A stretch of 64,000 nucleotides of DNA from Frigoribacterium sp. (GTDB lineage Bacteria > Actinomycetota > Actinomycetes > Actinomycetales > Microbacteriaceae): the NCBI GenBank assembly GCA_025363205.1, contig JANYEI010000038.1, forward strand, positions 16,047-80,046. Direction: 5' to 3'. The notes beneath the pieces are model-generated. The model did not search any database. It saw nothing but the letters and a program-made list of their open reading frames with translations, and was not told the DNA's origin. The stretch's first letter is position 1; each line of letters opens with the position of its first letter. Positions 28,040 through 35,310 of the stretch are shown piece after piece. A program made the translations under genes and the position numbers.

Positions 28040-29398
28040 ATGCTTGGGCGACTCACCATCCGTGCCCGGATCACGATCGGCAGTGTTCTCGTCGCTGCGA
28101 TGATCTTCGCTATCGCCATGATGGCGGCTCACGCCCAGGTCGTCTCGATCCTCTCCGCCGCGGATGCGACGCTCGCCAGGGCCGACCTTGACTCCTACGC
28201 AATAGAGGTTGTCGCGAATCCTTCTGGACTCGTGGATGACTCGGGCAAAGGCCTGCTCGTCTCCGTTCGTGACCCCGGTGGGGTGGTGAAGCTCGACACT
28301 CTCCCCCACGACATCCACCGGGTCGTCGAACACCGTACCGGTCGCAACGAAACTTTCAGCTCCGGTGAGGACGGAACTTCGTTCGTCGTGGTCGGCAGGC
28401 TTGTGAAGACCACGACCGGTGAGTGGTCGCTGTGGGCCGCGCGCAGCACCGCGTCGAGCCAGCTCGCGATGCAGAGCCTCGACGGTGCATTCGTCATCGG
28501 TGGGATCGTGTTGCTCGCCGCCTTCGGATTCGCCTCCTGGCTGCTGGCGGCGGCGGCATTGGGACCGGTACGACGCATGCGCCAGAAGGCCGAGTCGCTT
28601 GGCGTGGACTCGACTGCCGTGCTGCCGGTCGCCCGGGCACAAGACGAACTCTCAGAGCTGGCGACGACGCTCAACGCGTTTCTTGCGCGGGTCCGTGCCT
28701 CGAGTGCGCGCGAAAAGCAGGTCGTGTCGGATGCCGCCCATGAACTTCGCACGCCACTGTCCGCCCTCAAGACCCAGCTCGAGCTCGCGCACGATGACTT
28801 CGATGATGCCAAAGCTCTCGCTGCCCAGATTGTCGCCGCCGAGAAGTCGGTGGCCCGGCTGTCCTCGCTCGCATCCAACCTGCTCGAGCTCTCCCGGCTC
28901 ACTGGGCAACCGGTGCCCACTCGCCCGAGTTCCGCCGACGAACTCGTCTCGGAGCTCATGGGCAGTATCGATCGGGCACGCATGATCGGGCTCGCAAACA
29001 GCGCAGAGGTCGGCTTCACCGTTTCACTCGTTCCCTCCGTCAATGCCCGAGCGCGCTTCGCGATCAGCGCGGAGAATTTCGGGCGGCTCGCCGACAACCT
29101 GCTCGCTAATAGCCTTGCGGCGATCCCCGAGGGGGGATCGGTGGATGCAGAACTGACAGAGGAGCCCCAAGCGATCGTGCTGCGGATCACCGATACCGGT
29201 CCAGGCATGGCGGAGGATTTTCTACCTCATGCCTTCGACCGGTTCTCCCGTCCGGACGATTCGCGCACGGCGAGCACTGGGGGAAGCGGTCTCGGCCTCG
29301 CCCTCGTGCACGCGATCGCGACCGCCGCGAATGGCGCCGTGCAGCTGCAGAACACCGCCAGCGGGCTACTTGCGACGGTGTCGATCCCCAAGATGTGA
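28040..29398 (+). CDS. HAMP-type sensor histidine kinase
   Basis: 452-residue membrane sensor kinase. Two transmembrane helices (about residues 10-32 and 150-172) flank an extracytoplasmic domain of about 120 residues without a recognisable family. A HAMP linker follows, then the HisKA H-box VSDAAHELRTPLSALKTQL (His about residue 236), and a HATPase with N-box FGRLADNLLANSLAAI, DTGPGMAED and GGSGLGLALV. All boxes are intact. It starts 3 bp after the response regulator and should phosphorylate it. The next gene is a ferric/ferredoxin reductase-like membrane protein, suggesting that the sensed signal relates to redox or iron. Confidence 0.87.
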   Translation: MLGRLTIRARITIGSVLVAAMIFAIAMMAAHAQVVSILSAADATLARADLDSYAIEVVANPSGLVDDSGKGLLVSVRDPGGVVKLDTLPHDIHRVVEHRTGRNETFSSGEDGTSFVVVGRLVKTTTGEWSLWAARSTASSQLAMQSLDGAFVIGGIVLLAAFGFASWLLAAAALGPVRRMRQKAESLGVDSTAVLPVARAQDELSELATTLNAFLARVRASSAREKQVVSDAAHELRTPLSALKTQLELAHDDFDDAKALAAQIVAAEKSVARLSSLASNLLELSRLTGQPVPTRPSSADELVSELMGSIDRARMIGLANSAEVGFTVSLVPSVNARARFAISAENFGRLADNLLANSLAAIPEGGSVDAELTEEPQAIVLRITDTGPGMAEDFLPHAFDRFSRPDDSRTASTGGSGLGLALVHAIATAANGAVQLQNTASGLLATVSIPKM

Positions 29399-29463
29399 GA
29401 ATTCACGCGGGAGGCCTGTCCCGTTCACGGCATGCGCATAGCAAACAACCAGAAGCTGTAACC

Positions 29464-30885
29464 ATGGCAGCGAACACAACCTCCCGGCGCCCGGTCGTTC
29501 CCGGGCGGTCGCGAGAGGCTGCTCCGGATCGGCGTCAGCAGTACCGCCGCCGGGCCCGCATCGCAGACATCCTGGTCACCTCCCTGTGGGGCTCGGGGGC
29601 AGCGGCCGCCGCACTCTTTCTCGCCACCGGCGGTGCCGCCAAATTCGGCACCATCGCGGATGCGGTCACGAGCACGGGCATCATCGCCGGTCTCATCGGT
29701 ACCGACTTCATCCTGGTGATGATTGTGCTCGCCGCCCGGATCCCGATCATCGACCGCACGGTCGGACACGACCGGGCCATTGCCGTGCACCGTTCGCTCG
29801 GCAAGCCAGCCCTCTACCTGCTCCTCGGTCATGCCCTTCTGCTCCTCACCGGATACGGCCTGAGCTCCGGAATCAACCCCATCGCCGAGATCGGCCCCCT
29901 CCTTGCCATTCCCGATATGCCGCTGGCCTTCATCGGACTCGGCCTGCTGATTGTCGTGGTCATCACCTCGCTGGTGGCGGTGCGTCGCCGGTTCAGCTAC
30001 GAGGCGTGGCACCTCGTGCACCTGCTCAGCTACTGTGCGGTTCTGGTGGCCGTTCCCCACCAGTTGAGCGTGGGAGGCATCCTCTCCAATGGAAGCGTCG
30101 AGCGCGTCTATTGGATCGCCCTCTACGTGCTCGCATTCGGGTCGATCGCCACCTACCGTTTCGTCGAGCCCATTGTCTCCACCCTCCGCCACGGCATGCG
30201 GGTCGACCGGGTCGAAAGCGTCGCGCCCGGTGTCGTGTCGATCCATTTCTCCGGTCGCAATCTTCGCTCGCTCGAATCCGCCGGTGGCCAGTTCTTCGTC
30301 TGGCGATTCTGGACCGGTCGCACCTGGTGGCATTCGCACCCCATCTCGCTGTCGTCCGTGCCGACCGGCACCACTGCTCGCATCACAGTGCGTGACCTCG
30401 GCACCGGTAGTGGTGCGATCAGTGCGGTGCGCCCCGGCACCCGGGTGTCATTTGAGGGACCGTACGGCATGTTCACGGATGCGGGCCGCACCGCCCCCAA
30501 ACTCGCCATCGTCGTAGCGGGCATCGGGATCACTCCGGTGCGTGCGTTTCTCGAAGACTCCCGGGTGCAACCAGGAGAGACCACGATCCTGCTTCGAGCT
30601 TCGTCAATTGACGAAGCCTATCTCTGGGACGAGATCGCCGATCTCGCCCGCAAGAAGGGAGCGCGCCTCTACACGATGGTCGGCACGCGGGCACTCACCG
30701 GACCGGGGTGGATGCCGCAGGCCGACGCCTCGCGTGGTGTCACGCTGCGGAGCATTTTCCCCGACCTGAAGGATTCTGACCTCTACATCTGCGGCCCGAC
30801 CGCATGGCTTGACCTCGTGGAGATCGACGCGCGCCGAGCCGGAATTCCCGAGCATCAGCTGCACACAGAAAGGTTTGACTGGTGA
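29464..30885 (+). CDS. Ferric reductase-like transmembrane / ferredoxin-NAD reductase protein
   Basis: 473-residue membrane flavoprotein. About six helices from residue 30 to 240 carry heme-coordinating histidines of the ferric-reductase type (GKPALYLLLGHALLLL and EAWHLVHLLSYCAVLV). The C-terminal half is a ferredoxin-NADP reductase module: FAD motif HPISLSSVP, NAD site AIVVAGIGITPVRAF and C-terminal LYICGPTAWLDLVE, ending in an aromatic residue. It should take electrons from NAD(P)H across the membrane through heme. ATG 29464 is chosen over the frame start at 29395 by context. GTGA overlap with the FMN-binding gene shows translational coupling. The ultimate acceptor is unknown; ferric iron or an extracytoplasmic flavoprotein are the likely options. 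Confidence 0.85.
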   Translation: MAANTTSRRPVVPGRSREAAPDRRQQYRRRARIADILVTSLWGSGAAAAALFLATGGAAKFGTIADAVTSTGIIAGLIGTDFILVMIVLAARIPIIDRTVGHDRAIAVHRSLGKPALYLLLGHALLLLTGYGLSSGINPIAEIGPLLAIPDMPLAFIGLGLLIVVVITSLVAVRRRFSYEAWHLVHLLSYCAVLVAVPHQLSVGGILSNGSVERVYWIALYVLAFGSIATYRFVEPIVSTLRHGMRVDRVESVAPGVVSIHFSGRNLRSLESAGGQFFVWRFWTGRTWWHSHPISLSSVPTGTTARITVRDLGTGSGAISAVRPGTRVSFEGPYGMFTDAGRTAPKLAIVVAGIGITPVRAFLEDSRVQPGETTILLRASSIDEAYLWDEIADLARKKGARLYTMVGTRALTGPGWMPQADASRGVTLRSIFPDLKDSDLYICGPTAWLDLVEIDARRAGIPEHQLHTERFDW

Positions 30886-31403
30886 GAACACGCGCAACAC
30901 TCAGCGGTATCTTTGCCTCCGTCGCCATCCTCGTTGTCGGCTGGCAGGCTGGCTCCGCCGCCATCACGGCGGTGCACTCATCGTCGGGCACGACCGGTGC
31001 CAACAGCGCGAGCAGCGCACGTGGCACCACCCCCGCGCCAACGCCTGCGGCGCCTGCCGCGCCTGTGTCACCAGCCACACCTGTGACGCCAGCCTCACCT
31101 GTAGCGCCCGCGGCACCCGGAGCGCCCGGGGGAAGCTTCACCGGCACCAGCGTGAGCACCCAGTACGGCAGCGTTCAAGTGCAGGTCGTGGTGGCAAACG
31201 GCAAGATCACCGATGTGAAGGCGCTTCATCTCACCGATGACGGCGGCCGGTCGGTACAGATCAGCAACAGCGCCGCTCCCATCCTGCGGTCGGAGGTGCT
31301 CAGCTCCCAGTCCGCCCGGGTGTCGACCGTGGGTGGCGCGACCTACACGAGCGACGCCTACCTCACATCGCTGCAGTCCGCACTGGACCAGGCCGGTCTC
31401 TGA
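30882..31403 (+). CDS. Secreted/membrane-anchored FMN-binding domain protein
   Basis: 173-residue protein with an N-terminal membrane anchor or signal (residues 8-30), a Pro/Ala/Thr/Val-rich linker of about 45 residues, then an FMN-binding domain. The flavinylation motif GGATYTS near residue 150 has the Thr to which ApbE transfers FMN through a phosphodiester bond. The GTG start overlaps the reductase stop (GTGA), and the apbE gene starts 5 bp after its own stop. Together these give a membrane reductase that hands electrons to a covalently flavinylated extracytoplasmic carrier. The linker is encoded by degenerate proline repeats. The final acceptor is unknown. Confidence 0.86.
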   Translation: MRTRATLSGIFASVAILVVGWQAGSAAITAVHSSSGTTGANSASSARGTTPAPTPAAPAAPVSPATPVTPASPVAPAAPGAPGGSFTGTSVSTQYGSVQVQVVVANGKITDVKALHLTDDGGRSVQISNSAAPILRSEVLSSQSARVSTVGGATYTSDAYLTSLQSALDQAGL

Positions 31404-31407
31404 CACC

Positions 31408-32193
31408 ATGGCGCAGCACGTCTTCGAGGCAATGGGCACCGTTGTTTCCCTCACCTTGCCGAAGAGGATGGCATTGCCGGAGAGGGTGGCTTTGCTGGAG
31501 AGGATGAACGCTGCGGACGCGGTCGCTTCGGTCGCCCGCTGCTTCGCTGAGTTCGATGAGCGATACAGTCTCTACCGCCCGGATTCGGAGCTTTCCCTTC
31601 TCGCGCGGGGCGAACTCTCGCTCACCGGCTCGAGCGATGAGCTGAGGTCGACCTATGCGGCATCCCTGCGCTGGCGCGACGAGACCGGCGGGGCATTCAC
31701 GCCGCATCGTCCGGATGGCGTGATCGACCTCAACGGCACCGTGAAGGCGCTCGCGATGCAGGCCGCGGCAGACGAGTTGCTTCGCTCCGGATTCTCCCAC
31801 TGGTGTCTCAATGCGGGCGGCGACGTGCTGTGCACCGGCTACCAGCCAGACGGGGGCGCCTGGCGCGTCGGTGTGGTGGACCCTGCCGACCGTTCCGCGC
31901 TCCTGTTCACGCTCTGCCTGGACGGCACCCGTCACGCGGTTGCCACCTCGGGAAGTGCCGAGCGCGGAGATCACATCTGGTCTGCCACGGCGATCGATCG
32001 CACCTATCTGCAGGTGACCGTTGTTGCCGACGACATCGAGACTGCGGATGTGCTCGCCACGGCTATCGTCGCGGGCGGCCCGACTACGCTCGCGACGATC
32101 GTCGAAGGCCGGCCCGTTGACGTTCTCACCGTCGCACGGGACGGGGCGATGACAGCGACCCCTGGCCTCAACAGGGCCTTAGCGACGGTCTGA
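31408..32193 (+). CDS. apbE: FAD:protein FMN transferase (ApbE-like)
   Basis: 261-residue transferase that moves the FMN part of FAD to a Thr/Ser of its target, here most likely the FMN-binding protein encoded just upstream. ApbE signatures include MGTVVSLTL at the N terminus, VIDLNGTVKALAMQAA, LNAGGDVLCTG and GDHIW in the C-terminal half. The typical signal peptide or lipobox is absent, so it may act in the cytoplasm, as in many actinobacterial forms. An in-frame 18-bp threefold repeat (31456-31509) inserts LPKRMALPERVALLERMN near residue 17-34, just after the first strand, which is unusual. It ends the operon started by the response regulator. Confidence 0.86.
   Translation: MAQHVFEAMGTVVSLTLPKRMALPERVALLERMNAADAVASVARCFAEFDERYSLYRPDSELSLLARGELSLTGSSDELRSTYAASLRWRDETGGAFTPHRPDGVIDLNGTVKALAMQAAADELLRSGFSHWCLNAGGDVLCTGYQPDGGAWRVGVVDPADRSALLFTLCLDGTRHAVATSGSAERGDHIWSATAIDRTYLQVTVVADDIETADVLATAIVAGGPTTLATIVEGRPVDVLTVARDGAMTATPGLNRALATV
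31456..31509 (+). repeat. Three tandem 18-bp units inside apbE
   Basis: Units TTGCCGAAGAGGATGGCA, TTGCCGGAGAGGGTGGCT and TTGCTGGAGAGGATGAAC encode LPKRMA, LPERVA and LLERMN, which would extend a helix near the N terminus of ApbE. The period is a multiple of three, so the frame is kept. Confidence 0.82.
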
Positions 32194-32357
32194 ATAGCAG
32201 TCTTCCGCGGGTGGCAGGTACCGCACGACACCAGCCATACGCCCCCGTCTCCTGCGCTGGTTCGATACGCTGGGGTGAGGACCATGCACTGAGGCGGACG
32301 CTGCGAAAGCATCACGTGCGTCTCGATCGTGCCGCTCGAATATCTCGAAGGGGTTTT

Positions 32358-32831
32358 ATGTACGAGAAATTTGGCGCAGCTCACTCGCTCAACGGCTTTC
32401 CGGGCGCGGTTGTCGTCTTCCAGCGTGCGCTGGATAGCAACCGCCACCGGATCGCGAAGCAGGCCGGAGTCACCGCAAGCGAATTACGTGCCCTGTCACG
32501 GGTGGCAGAAGCCGGAAGTATCACGCCGAAGGAGCTGGCCGAGTCACTGGAAATGACCACGGGCGCTGTCACCGCAATCTCGACTCGACTCGTCGACGGG
32601 GCGCTGATGCGTCGCGTCGACCATCCGAACGACCGACGCAGCCTTTTTCTCGAACTCACGCCGTGCGGCGACGAGATCATGAAGCAGATCTACCGCGAAT
32701 TCGATGCGGCCATGGCGGTGGTGACGAAGGACACGCCGCAGGCAGAGCTTCGACGCTGCTCCGCCCTGCTTCACTCGGCAGCTGAGGAGCTCGCTCCTCT
32801 CGACTCTTCAGTTTTCTCGCCGGGTCTTTAG
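32358..32831 (+). CDS. MarR-family transcriptional regulator
   Basis: 157-residue winged-helix dimer regulator. The helix-turn-helix is visible in ITPKELAESLEMTTGAVTAISTRLVDGALM, followed by the wing RRVDHPNDRRSLFLELT with the conserved DxRxxxLxLT pattern. ATG 32358 follows CGAAGGGG, a fair Shine-Dalgarno. It stands between the apbE operon and a small membrane protein gene, and may regulate the membrane gene or itself; no palindromic operator was recognised. The ligand is unknown. Confidence 0.84.
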   Translation: MYEKFGAAHSLNGFPGAVVVFQRALDSNRHRIAKQAGVTASELRALSRVAEAGSITPKELAESLEMTTGAVTAISTRLVDGALMRRVDHPNDRRSLFLELTPCGDEIMKQIYREFDAAMAVVTKDTPQAELRRCSALLHSAAEELAPLDSSVFSPGL

Positions 32832-32958
32832 TCCCCGTGAGTGCGGGTCGAATTAGGCAAACTCGATAAGCGCACCCGCTGCTCTCCGACGCCCCCCTCT
32901 CCGGGCGCTTGCCGGCGGTGCGGCGCTCCCCGACTCATTCACACGCCAACGAAAGGTC

Positions 32959-33420
32959 ATGATGGACATCTTGCTCGCGGTCTTGCACGTTGTCACCGCC
33001 GTTTTCATCGTCGGCCCGATGGCCATCTTCCCGATGACCGCAATGCGAGCTGCGCGGGCGCGCAATGGAGCCCAGGTGCTTGCGCTGGCCAAGGCGACAT
33101 CCACCTTCTCGTTGCTTTCACTCGTGGTCTTGCTACTTGGCTTCGCCGTGCTGGGCGTAAGCGATCCGAAAGAACATTGGTCTCTCGCATCGGCGTGGAT
33201 CGTGTGGTCGATAGTGCTGTACGCGGTCGCTCTCGCCGTCAACCTCTTCGTGACCGTGCCGGCCATGAGACGAGTGGCTGCCGGCGTCACGGCGTCAACC
33301 GGTGCAGCCGGCACCGTCTCCACCTCGCCGCCCGCCGGCTACGGTGCCATTGCCGGAGGCTCCGGGGTAGCCAGCCTCATGCTTGTGGCGGTCGTCGTGC
33401 TCATGGTCTGGAAGCCCTGA
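32959..33420 (+). CDS. Small four-helix membrane protein (DUF2269-like)
   Basis: 153-residue hydrophobic protein with four predicted transmembrane helices (residues about 5-25, 45-68, 80-103 and 133-152) and an alanine/threonine-rich loop before the last helix. It resembles predicted integral membrane proteins of the DUF2269 group, though this assignment is tentative. Start is ATG 32959 or the adjacent ATG 32962, after GAAAGGTC. It lies downstream of marR on the same strand, and the next gene is convergent. No catalytic or binding residues are obvious. Confidence 0.7.
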   Translation: MMDILLAVLHVVTAVFIVGPMAIFPMTAMRAARARNGAQVLALAKATSTFSLLSLVVLLLGFAVLGVSDPKEHWSLASAWIVWSIVLYAVALAVNLFVTVPAMRRVAAGVTASTGAAGTVSTSPPAGYGAIAGGSGVASLMLVAVVVLMVWKP

Positions 33421-33453
33421 CGCTGGTGATCCATCAGGCCCGGTCGCCACGGG

Positions 33454-33735
33454 TTAGGCGGCGCGCAGACCCCTGCGCAGGATGTGCCGCACCGCAGACC
33501 GCCAATTGGCAAAACTTTCTGCCGTTGCACCGTCATCGCTGACGACGGTGAACCCGTCATTGTCCGAAACGAACTCACCAACCAGCGAACCGGTGGATTC
33601 GAGCAGGCTCCATCCCGCGTCGTCCCGCGCGGCGATCATGTGCAGTGCATTGCTGCTCCAGAACGTGACCGAAGACTCACCAGTCAGTGGCAATCCGGTG
33701 ATCTCGCTCAGTTGCGCCTGGTGTGAGTAGTGCAT
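33454..33735 (-). CDS. Hypothetical protein
   Basis: 93-residue soluble protein of unknown family. Codons are GC3-rich and the start is well supported: GGAGG lies 5 nt before ATG 33735. The sequence alternates short beta-like segments (SVTFWSSNALHMIAARD, SLLESTGSLVGEFVSD) and ends with a basic helix FANWRSAVRHILRRGL. No domain was recognised. Upstream are two 14-bp direct repeats 18 bp apart (33854-33885) that could bind a regulator. The frame is open to 33837, but the strong Shine-Dalgarno favours the shorter form. Confidence 0.55.
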   Translation of the reverse strand: MHYSHQAQLSEITGLPLTGESSVTFWSSNALHMIAARDDAGWSLLESTGSLVGEFVSDNDGFTVVSDDGATAESFANWRSAVRHILRRGLRAA

Positions 33736-33853
33736 GGGGGCCTCCGCAGACGCGAGAATCAGGGCGCTCTGGTTAGCGCTACTTCCTAGATAACCTGCTG
33801 CGAAGTCGATCGTCAAAGGGCTTGCGCTCGACGCCACGACATGCAGTCGGCGG

Positions 33854-33885
33854 CAGATTGGCGCAATGTGTCAGATCGGCGCAAT
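33854..33885 (-). repeat. Two 14-bp direct repeats 18 bp apart
   Basis: CAGATTGGCGCAAT (33854-33867) and CAGATCGGCGCAAT (33872-33885) differ by one base. They lie between the hypothetical gene ending at 33454 and the EEP gene ending at 33885. A regulator-binding site is possible but not shown. Confidence 0.5.
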
Positions 33886-34601
33886 TAGGCCGCGGCGGCG
33901 GCATTCTCTTTATAGGACGCGCTCACCATGATGGGCATGTGGTCGGATGCCCCGCGATCAAGGGTCTCAACACTGTCGATGCCGAGTCCGACCGATGTCG
34001 CGAAGTCGAAGTGTCCCCGGAAGAACCTGTACCGGGTGTAGGTGCGACGGTCACTCAGCGAAAGGTCATACCCCGACTCGTTCACCCTCTGGGTGAGATT
34101 CGAGTGAAATAGCGGGTAGTTGTAATCGCCGACCATGAGTGTGGGCAACCCGTGGCCGAGGGTGAGCAGCAGCTCGTGAGCGGCACGGATCTGCTCCCGC
34201 CGGAGCGAGTTGCGGGCGGTGAGAGGCGCAGCGTGAAAGGACGCCACCACGAGCTCCCGGTTGGTCTCGTGGTCGACAAGGCGGGTGCCGATCAGACGTT
34301 CGTGAGCGGGTTTGAGCACGTGGTCGTGCAGCGATTTCTTCAGAGCGAAGGCCTGGGTCTCCCGGGCGCTGAACCGGTCAGTGCGGTAGTAGACGGCTAG
34401 CCCGAGCCTGTTTCGCTTGGTGGAATCGGCGAGCCGGAGATGGCCGACCTCGACAGGCAGGTCGGTCGTGTCGCATTCCTGTAGGCAGAGCACATCCGGG
34501 CTGAATTTCTGCACGAGCTCGACGAGTTCGCCGCTCGCATGATTCTTGCGCAGGTTGTAGCTGATGACTCTGATCACGTAGATCCCGCTCGACTCGCTCA
34601 T
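33885..34601 (-). CDS. Endonuclease/exonuclease/phosphatase (EEP) family protein
   Basis: 238-residue member of the EEP superfamily, likely a phosphodiesterase or nuclease. Visible motifs are SYNLRK, LQECD with the metal-binding Glu, VASFHAAP, GDYNYP with the Asp/Asn pair and the terminal ASDHMPIM with catalytic Asp-His. No signal peptide, so it is probably cytoplasmic. ATG 34601 follows ATCGGAG. A TAGGCT -10-like element is about 30 bp upstream on the minus strand. A second EEP gene occurs at 56300; the two share only motifs. The substrate is unknown. Confidence 0.8.
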   Translation of the reverse strand: MSESSGIYVIRVISYNLRKNHASGELVELVQKFSPDVLCLQECDTTDLPVEVGHLRLADSTKRNRLGLAVYYRTDRFSARETQAFALKKSLHDHVLKPAHERLIGTRLVDHETNRELVVASFHAAPLTARNSLRREQIRAAHELLLTLGHGLPTLMVGDYNYPLFHSNLTQRVNESGYDLSLSDRRTYTRYRFFRGHFDFATSVGLGIDSVETLDRGASDHMPIMVSASYKENAAAAA

Positions 34602-34795
34602 CGGGCACTCCGATCGGAGGCCACCGCAAAAGCCTAGGGGGCGCGCGCCGTCGAGACGACACGCACCGCCTGTGAGATGGCTGATCGGCTCGCGGTGGTG
34701 CCGTCAGATTTGCCAACAAGGGGTAGTAACCGTGCGCGGTCTGCCTATCGTTGGGAGTAGCCGTGTCAGTGCGGCGGTGTGAGGGAGGAGCGATC

Positions 34796-35158
34796 ATGAC
34801 GGGCTTATCACCGGCCGACAGGGTCTATGGCGACGGCTCGCTGCCCGCCGACGCGGACTTTATTGCTCCCGCGGCAGCCATAGTCGACGTGCACTCTTCC
34901 CCGGGCTCACAATCGGGCGCAGAATCAACAACAACCACCAACATCACCACCACCAATGAATCAAAATACGGAGGAAGAATGACTGACAACGCAGAAGCTA
35001 CTGGCACACCGGGCGAGCCGGATGGCAAGTTCACCGACGAGGAATTTAAAGACGGATCGCACACCTCGGATCGCGCCGCCGGACATGCCGAAGAGGGCGA
35101 ATACACCGATTCTGATCTGTCTGAAACAGACAAGGATCACACCGAAAAGCACGACTGA
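34796..35158 (+). CDS. Acidic hypothetical protein with two well-supported in-frame starts
   Basis: Unrecognised protein of 120 residues from ATG 34796 or 59 residues from ATG 34979. Both starts have excellent Shine-Dalgarno sequences: GAGGGAGGAG before 34796 and GGAGGAAGA directly before 34979. The downstream part is very acidic and hydrophilic (many D, E, T, S), probably disordered, ending in DKDHTEKHD. The upstream part includes a Thr/Asn run (STTTTNITTTNES) just before the internal start. The short product may be the main one, with the long form made by an additional start. No family or function was recognised. Confidence 0.6.
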   Translation: MTGLSPADRVYGDGSLPADADFIAPAAAIVDVHSSPGSQSGAESTTTTNITTTNESKYGGRMTDNAEATGTPGEPDGKFTDEEFKDGSHTSDRAAGHAEEGEYTDSDLSETDKDHTEKHD

Positions 35159-35242
35159 CGTCAGCACCGCACGGATCCGCGGTCGAGCTTCGTGTGGTGC
35201 GGACTTCACCTCTGCCGGTCATCCTCCGGACCTTTCACCTGT

Positions 35243-35310
35243 CCGGATCCATCAGCCGCCCGGATCTATCAGCCGCCCGGATCTATCAGCTGTCCGGATC
35301 TATCAGGCGA
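35243..35310 (+). repeat. Four tandem 17-bp units spanning the helicase stop codon
   Basis: Units beginning at 35243, 35260, 35277 and 35294 share CCGGATCTATCAGCCGC. On the minus strand each unit contains a TGA; the helicase stop (35286-35288) is in the third. The unused copies lie past the stop. The 17-bp period breaks the frame, so the duplication is confined to the 3' end and beyond. Confidence 0.85.
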
